Positions 11,801 through 17,820 of a DNA stretch of 17,820 nt are shown one piece after another (positions within the stretch are counted from its first letter, which is position 1; each line of letters opens with the position of its first letter). Where the stretch lies: contig JAAAUF010000718.1 of the NCBI GenBank assembly GCA_015499985.1, positions 2,755-20,574 on the forward strand, in the 5' to 3' direction. The notes under the pieces were generated by a model that did no database searches, was not told where the DNA came from, and worked only from the letters and a program-made list of their open reading frames with translations. Position numbers and translations under genes: made by a program. Source of the stretch: Haplosporangium gracile (taxonomy: Eukaryota > Mortierellomycota > Mortierellomycetes > Mortierellales > Mortierellaceae).

Positions 11801-13649
11801 CATGAGAGAGGCCCTCAAGCGGTTCAGAGGGTGGCTCGACGACTTAATGGAGACAGCATGGACAGCCTGCCAGGGCACAGACGTCTTGATCGAGTCGCCC
11901 TCTGCGATGGCCGGTATTCACATTGCCGAAGCGCTCGAGATCCCTTACTTCCGAGCGTTCCCTTTCCCTTGGACACGAACACGGTCGTTTCCACATCCGT
12001 TTGCGGTGGCAGAGCGCAATCTGGGCCGTGGATACAATTACATGACGTTTGCGATGATGGACCAGGTTTTATGGAAGGGGATCTCTGGACAGATCAACAA
12101 ATGGCGCAAGAAGGGACTTGGGCTCGCGCCAACGACGGCAGAGAAGATGGAAGCGCATCGTGTTCCTTGTCTGTACTCGTGGAGTCCTACTCTTGTGTCT
12201 GCGCCAATGGATTGGCATTCTTGGGTGCATGTGACGGGATATTGGTTTCTGGACAATCCAAATCTCGATTGGTCGCCACCAGATGGATTGGAAGAATTCT
12301 TGGAAGCTGACCCTGTCAACAAACCGATCTACATAGGATTTGGGTCCATGGTCGTGTCTGACCCTGAAGAAATGACAAAAATCATTGTCGATTCCGTCAT
12401 CAAGGCAGGAGTTAGAGCCATCATCTCTAAAGGTTGGTCCGACAAGTTGACGTCGTCAGAGAAGGATGGTCCTGTGGCTGTGGTCAAGAAGGATAACCAT
12501 AACAGCAAGGAAAAGGAAAAAGTCTATCCCTCGAACATCTACATGCTCAAGTCCGTGCCACATGATTGGCTGTTCCCTCGCTTGGCTGGAGCAGTCCATC
12601 ACGGCGGTGCAGGCACTACGGCCGCAGGCCTTCGTGCAGGAATTCCGATCGTGATCAAGCCCTACTTTGGCGACCAGCACTTTTGGGCTCAGCGTGTCGA
12701 AGAGGCTGGGGTTGGTGTCTGGTGCCACGATTTGACCGTCAAGAAACTGACTGCGGCTCTGACAACCATTACTACCGACGAGAAGATGATCAAAAAGGCT
12801 CAGCTGATGGGCGAGCGTATCCGTGCGGAGGATGGAGTCGGTACGGCCGTTCACTACTTTTACCACGACCTCCATATCGCCCGAGAGCGCCTCAAGAGTC
12901 TCCAAGAAGCTAAGAACAACCCCACGGTCACGTTCAGGAACGAGGAGGAGGAGGACAGGGTCGTCGTTGGTTCCTCGACAGACACCGGTTCGATCGGCAC
13001 CGGCAGCAGCAAGGTTCCTCTCCAGCATGCAGCGTCGATTCAACCTGATGGTCACCCACCTGCTAAAGGAGCAACCAGTCCCAAGCAGATGCCCCTTCGG
13101 AACCATCTCAAGCCCTCTGCCACTGAGCCCAGCCCCGATCACTCCTTGTTCGGGATCGACGACAGCGACAAGTCTGCCGAGGGTCTTGCTGCTGAACTCG
13201 AGGCTATGCAGCCTCGTCGCCCTGACCAGGCTATCCGACTCGCTCACGACGACCACCTCGCCATCAAACGCCCCGACAACATCGACGATAAGACTGACAA
13301 GCTCGACAAGCTCAACAAGGCCGACACGACTAACAAGTCCGACACGACTAGCGAGACCGACAAGCCTGACGAAAAAGATGAGAAGGATGAGAAAGATGAG
13401 AAGGACAAGGACGTCAGTAGTGAGGATTCAGAGTCGTCTTCCGAGGGAGAGAAGAAGAAGGTCATTACCATCGACAACAAAAAGCCATCCAAGGTCCGCC
13501 GAGCTCTCGGGACCATCAAGTCCAAGATGAGTCGTGTGAAGAGGCACCTGAACCCATCTAACAAGGGCGACAGAGCCAAGGATGGTCGTTTGTCTCTGCC
13601 AACAACTCATCATAGCGACACTGACAACAGCAACCAGAGTACTCACTAA
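8873..13649 (+). CDS. ATG26: Sterol 3-beta-glucosyltransferase, Atg26 type
   Basis: Nine exons are proposed: 8873-8953, 9057-9108, 9164-9505, 9643-9740, 9835-9948, 10043-10246, 10341-10445, 10553-11614 and 11742-13649. They give about 1321 residues, typical for Atg26. The enzyme transfers glucose from UDP-glucose to membrane sterols such as ergosterol. Domain order: an N-terminal GRAM half ending YITTHHVCFYANLP (about 140-190), a PH domain (about 193-290, starting VVQKEGFFSKKS), a linker, a second GRAM domain (about 469-560, with GKVYLSDNYICFRST) and a family-1 glycosyltransferase from about 633 (ITCLTIGSRGDVQPY). The sugar-donor motif includes HHGGAGTTAAGLRAGIP near 972. GRAM and PH domains bind phosphoinositides in the yeast homologue. 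A polar tail of about 240 residues with Lys/Asp repeats (EKDEKDEKDEKD) follows. The 9164-9505 exon is the least certain: a hydrophobic stretch inside it (about 9209-9265) may be an unrecognised intron. Confidence 0.95.
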
Positions 13650-14051
13650 TTAGCAGCACTATCGACGTACACATATCACCCTTAGTCGTTATCGTTTTGG
13701 ATAAAAAAACGTAGCACATGCCTTTGTATTCTATTTGTATGCATAAGCATATGTATGTTGAGTGTGATTTTCGGACATTTTTGTTTCAAATCAAAGCATG
13801 CACGTCGACAGGTTTTTTTTACACTCGACAGGTACATGTACACCTGGATGTCAGCAAGACCCTTGTCTTGTCTCTCGTGAGAGTCAGGGCATTGAGGGTG
13901 ACTGACACTACTCGTTCGAAACATTGTATGAAGCGGGGATGATTGGGTGTCGAAAAAGGATGGGAACGGCGGAGCGATAAAAAAAAGAGTCTTTTGTTTT
14001 TGGTGGCAAAAAAATAATAATATTAATACATTAGGGAGGAGGGATTATGGT
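13650..14051. other. Convergent intergenic region with two 3' ends
   Basis: The glucosyltransferase (plus) and monooxygenase (minus) genes end towards each other 402 bp apart. A/T-rich runs such as gataaaaaaacg (13700) and aataataatattaata (14012) may serve 3'-end formation. A repeated tcgacaggt (13807 and 13827) and the palindrome gtacatgtac lie in between. No gene is seen. Confidence 0.55.
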
Positions 14052-16582
14052 CTATCCGCATGCAGGTTCCCGTTCTACTAGGCTGGCGGGGACATAGACA
14101 GATCGTTTCTGCGTCCGTGGCTGGAACTCTCCTGGTACTTGTACAAATGGGATACACTCTAGCTGTGGGCGGTCGTAGCTCCATTTATCGTTGATAATTT
14201 GTGAGAGCCACCGGGGCATATGTCGTAGGGCTACCTTGCGAATGATATCATTCATCACTCCCTAAAAAAAGGTACAATTACAAAAGTGTTTAAACAAAAA
14301 AAGTGGTCAGGAAGGTATTCGGACCATCCTGTTTTTCCTCCTGGTATGTGATACTCGTTTTGCTTGTTTACCTTTCGGTTCATGAGGTTGCCGACACGGC
14401 TGGACATGTTGACAACCGCCCGGCCAATAGGCGATCGTGCCTTGAAATATGATTCAAAAAGCTCTTCGATGTCAGGCACAGTATTACTCTTGAGTTGAAC
14501 CAGAAGGTTGGTCAAGGCTAACACATCATGGATACACTGGTTAGCACTATTTGAAGAATACAACACAAAAAAAAAATGGGGGGGGGGGCAATTAATAACG
14601 ATGTGAAACTAATGTGGACTGTAGAGATACACGAATACTACTCAGATTAGGTTCCTGACTTACCCTTGACCTCCGAAAGGCAGCACTTTGTGGACAGCTA
14701 TATGGATAAGCAGGATATGCAAGAAAAGATACGTTGAGTAAGCATCTTCGTCGAATAAAAAACGCCATCCGATATGACATGAGCTCCTGGCTGTGTCGTG
14801 TTGTGTGTGGTTACCATCTCCGGCTAAAACGACACGACCCTTGTACCACGTTTTGTAGAACTAAAATGTAGGTCGGAGGAAGGAATATCAAGAGAAAATA
14901 TTAAAATGAAGGCAAACTCAATCGCAACACAGGTTCCAAGTCTGTCGCTTCCCTTTCATCCGCCAAAAAAGCTGTTATCGTCGTCAATAGTGGTGATGGT
15001 GGCGCTTTATTATTTTACCTTTTCTTCCAGCATGACCTTGGCCATAGATCCCTTGGGCGTATTATCCATGAGTTCTCCAAGTTCACATCCATACGTGGTG
15101 ACAAACTCGCGGAACTCGTACGACATCAACTCTGCAGCTTCGGCACCCCAGCCCGAATGCTTAAAGAGCTGATCTTCGGCGTACTTTCTGCCCTTGTTGT
15201 GGAATTTTACGACCATCCAAGATATACGATTTCCAACCAATGGAATGCACCAATACTACAGAGATAGAAAGATGAGGACACAATCAAGGTTAATGTTGGG
15301 CGCGCCTGTATTTTCTCACAAAAATGAAACTTTGATGTGCATGCGCAGGTTTCTTAGTGAACTTACAGAGCAGTTGGCATTCTTTGCGAGGATGGTCTGG
15401 AACTCTGAGAACTTGCCAGCCAAGGATGGATTCCTACTTGGGTCCATTGGATCCGTGACACCAACTAATTCATGAAAGGAGCAACAATGTCAGTAGGCAG
15501 GACAAAGTAGGTAATAGCCATTAGTCATCGAAAAAGATGAGCAAAAATATTAGAACCACAGGTCCGAGTAGCTCCATAGAAAGGTATTACCTAGACAGTC
15601 GTACTGGTAACCCATGGGTGCATTATCCTGCTTGGGTAATTCACCCTTTGCACTAAGGTCTGCGTAGAGGCCTTGTCTGACAGCACTATAGGCTCCATCG
15701 CATCCAACAAGGATATCGGCGTGATGGACCGAATTGTCGGAACAACGAATGATGACCTCGCCAGCGTTCTGCCTGACTTCGAGGACTCGTTTGCCAAACT
15801 TGATCTTTTCCTTAGGGATCTGTGCTGCCAACAGAGCGCAGAGATCCCTTCGAGCAATGATCCGATTGTAACCGCCATACCTGTTGCGTTGTATTTAGAG
15901 GATGGAGGGTAAAGAGGAAGTAAAAGAGAAAAAAAAGGGTTTATGATCAAGGAGGAGTAAGAAGTCTACTGATCATGAATTACCAAAAACAAGCGCGTTG
16001 ATTTTCCTGATTTGTAAATAAAAAACCTGCTTGAGGCACATCGTTTTACCGATCGTTGATATCCAGGGGTGTTTGCGCGCTGAAGATTCCAATGATGTCG
16101 AGATTATCTTCCCGGAAGACCATGGCACCAAACGGTTTAGAGAGTCGATGAATCTCGTCCATGAGGCCAAGCTGTCTGAAAAGAGGCTGAACCGAGGGTT
16201 CTAGACAGATGGCACTTCCTGCGCAATAATATTAACGCATGGGGTGTATGGTGGTATATGTTTTACGTGGTACAAAGTAAAATGAACAATGATGAGCAAA
16301 GCGAAGTTGAATGTGTGCGTGGGTGTATACCCCTTTTTTTTTATGGCGAAACAATTTAGCATATGATATCGAAAGGGGAGCTTGAAACAAAAAATCATCG
16401 CAGGGGCAAGAGAAAGCGTTACCAAGAGGGTTGTGGAATGGGTGTTTTTCAAGAATCGTGTACTTGATGTCGGCGCGCTCGAGCAATATTCCCATCATTA
16501 GACCGCCAATGCCAGCTCCTACAATACAGATATGACAATCGAGAATGGCGGCCTTTGTGTCGTCATCGTCTAAGGATGCCAT
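14052..16582 (-). CDS. FAD-dependent monooxygenase, class A (PHBH-like)
   Basis: Nine exons give 472 residues: 16423-16582, 16050-16218, 15591-15880, 15367-15464, 15019-15255, 14815-14860, 14664-14697, 14372-14546 and 14052-14261. All introns are GT-AG and phases close. Three class A motifs are present: the FAD-binding GxGxxG (CIVGAGIGGL, residues 19-28) at the N-terminus, the DG motif (GCDGAYSAVR, 169-178), and the GD motif (AGDAVHKVLPFGGQGANQ, from 331) that contacts the FAD ribityl. Proteins of this kind hydroxylate aromatic or polyketide-like substrates using NAD(P)H and oxygen. The substrate cannot be read from sequence, and similar paralogues are numerous in fungi. No membrane anchor or targeting signal is obvious. 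Exon 7 is only 34 nt. The leader is strongly C/T-rich. It is not part of a visible biosynthetic cluster. Confidence 0.92.
14567..14588. repeat. A10-T-G11 homopolymer block in an intron
   Basis: The plus strand has ten A, one T and eleven G in a row. It lies in the intron before exon 8 of the monooxygenase gene. On the sense (minus) strand it reads C11-A-T10, about 20 bp before the acceptor, so it may act as the polypyrimidine tract. Length here is prone to sequencing error. Confidence 0.9.
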
Positions 16583-17387
16583 GATGTAAAAAGTACGAGA
16601 AAGGGGAGGGATGGGGAGACGAGGGTAGTGATAGGGCGATTCAACCGGATCGAGTGTGGATAAAGAGAGAAAAATTCTAGGGCGAGCGGAGCGAAGGGTA
16701 TAGAGGACAAAGGCTTGTTGAGTCGAAGGGAAGGGCTAGAATCAGGGGGAAAGGCACCTGAAAGTGGAGGATGTGTTGTTGGGCGAGGGAGGCTGCCGAG
16801 AGTGGTTCGAAACACAAGGGACTAAGTGCAGGAAGGGAGGAGTGGGGCTGAGAGGAGCGAGAGGAGGGCGAGTAAGGAAGAAAAAAAAGGAGGCGCTGAG
16901 AGGAGGAAGAATGCGATCGTCAGTGAAGGAAGAGAAAGAAGAAAGGGTGAGCGAACAGGAGAGAAGAAAGTGAAAAGAGAGAAATGAGCGAGCGAATCGG
17001 AGAATGATGAAGAAAAAATAAAGGAGAACAGCGAAGAAAAAAAATTCGATAGCAACAAAAAACAGGACCATGCGGGCGAGCAAGTACTCTCCCTCTTTTT
17101 CCCATTTTCATACACCGCAGGGAAGACAAAAAACGAGAGGCGCATCACAAGTCCGAGGAAAAGCGCACTTGATTGTTGTTCATTTCTTTTTATCTCTTTT
17201 GTGTCTGGACCATTGGTTTTGTTTTTTTAAGGTTGACAAGTAACCGCCATGAAAAGCCCATTTAATCATTCCCGCATTGGGCGTCAGTAAGAAAAATCGC
17301 TGTCCCTCCCAGTTTTCTTTTTTTCTGTTTTTGTCGGTCCGTCAGTCAGTCTTCATTGTTCTTTTTGTTTGTTTCTTGAATGAGCAG
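16583..17387. promoter_or_regulatory. Monooxygenase upstream region, purine/pyrimidine biased
   Basis: Positions 16583-17050 are strongly purine-rich on the plus strand, that is C/T-rich in the direction of the monooxygenase gene, which fits a promoter or leader. From about 17180 the plus strand becomes T-rich, as expected upstream of a rightward gene. Open frames here (Ser/Phe/Leu-rich or Arg/Glu/Lys-rich) only reflect this bias. No TATA box is convincing. Confidence 0.5.
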
Positions 17388-17474
17388 ATGGCCAACAACT
17401 CCACCCCACAGCAGGACTCGACTCAACTCTACTCGATACCGCCTCTCTACTTCCAACGAATTGTCGCAGTTTGA
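17388..17474 (+). other. Possible first exon of a rightward gene
   Basis: An ATG at 17388 opens a 28-codon frame (MANNSTPQQDSTQLYSIPPL and onward) with C-ending, coding-like codons, preceded by a T-rich leader. It then meets TGA at 17472 without a clear GT donor before it. A polypyrimidine tract with a CTAG acceptor-like end lies at 17615-17670. This may be the start of a gene mostly outside the window, or chance. I cannot name it. Confidence 0.2.
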
Positions 17475-17820
17475 ACTGACTTTCATTCATTTCCTCTCTC
17501 TTTTTTATTTTTTCTTCGTTCAACTTGTGTCCATCCGATGGTGTGGACTATTGTTTGGATAATCAAAAGTCCTCTCACTTTTGCTTCCCAACATGAGCAT
17601 CAATGACCAGGAAGGCTCTCATTTTCTTTCTTCTTTTTCTCTTGTTCTAACTCCAATGCTTCCCTTTCTAGGCTTGTGGCACGTTGCTCACTCCTGCATT
17701 CCATTGTGTTTTTGTTGTTCAACCGAATAAAAAAAAACAATCGGACACGCAACCCTTCGTATAGCTGCCCAACTGCAGTATAAAAAACTGGATTACAGTT
17801 CAATCAACTCGGTCGGTCGG

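Noticed and set aside
12456..13256. 266-codon open frame on the minus strand
   Set aside because: It is antisense to the glycosyltransferase catalytic exon and has no recognisable domain.
16742..17148. Ser/Phe/Leu-rich frames on the minus strand upstream of the monooxygenase
   Set aside because: They result from the C/T-rich leader composition; several overlapping frames look alike and none has coding signals.

Overview
This is a eukaryotic, almost certainly fungal, nuclear window. It holds genes with many short GT-AG introns, A/T-rich intergenic DNA and pyrimidine-rich leaders. The gene set is a fungal-type ATP sulfurylase with a C-terminal APS-kinase-like domain, an Atg26-type sterol glucosyltransferase, a DNAJC11-like protein and a class A FAD monooxygenase. 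Gene style and the YbjQ-type small protein suggest an early-diverging fungus of the Mortierellaceae kind. That placement is inference and needs a database search.

Layout, left to right. Positions 1-1118 (minus) carry the 5' part of a DNAJC11-like J-domain gene that runs off the left edge. Positions 1385-2354 (minus) carry an intact six-exon gene for a 127-residue YbjQ/UPF0145-family protein. Positions 2967-3095 are a broken copy of the last ~43 codons of ATP sulfurylase. Positions 3096-3395 are a second copy of the DNAJC11 5' flank and start codon. Positions 3396-4357 (minus) are a decayed second copy of the YbjQ-like gene. Positions 5068-7009 (minus) are the complete ATP sulfurylase gene (three exons, 574 residues). 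Positions 7010-8872 are a gene-free divergent promoter region. Positions 8873-13649 (plus) are a nine-exon sterol 3-beta-glucosyltransferase gene (about 1321 residues). Positions 14052-16582 (minus) are a nine-exon FAD monooxygenase gene (472 residues). Positions 16583-17820 are mostly purine/pyrimidine-biased non-coding DNA, with at most the 5' end of another gene.

The main structural event is a direct tandem duplication of about 2 kb. The ancestral order DNAJC11 - YbjQ - ATP sulfurylase (all minus) was copied from the DNAJC11 start codon to the 3' end of ATP sulfurylase. Copy 1 is about 1110-3095 and copy 2 about 3119-5205. Decay was complementary: copy 1 kept the working YbjQ-like gene and only a dead ATP sulfurylase tail. 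Copy 2 kept the real ATP sulfurylase 3' end, but its YbjQ-like gene has an early stop, a lost splice acceptor and a terminal frameshift.

The genes do not form one pathway. ATP sulfurylase serves sulfate assimilation, the glucosyltransferase makes sterol glucosides, DNAJC11 relatives act at mitochondria, and the monooxygenase substrate is unknown. I found no RNA genes, CRISPR arrays, transposons or clear novel multi-gene system. The notable points are the duplication, the intron-rich bacterial-type YbjQ gene with a 22-nt microexon, and a J domain whose HPD motif reads DPE.
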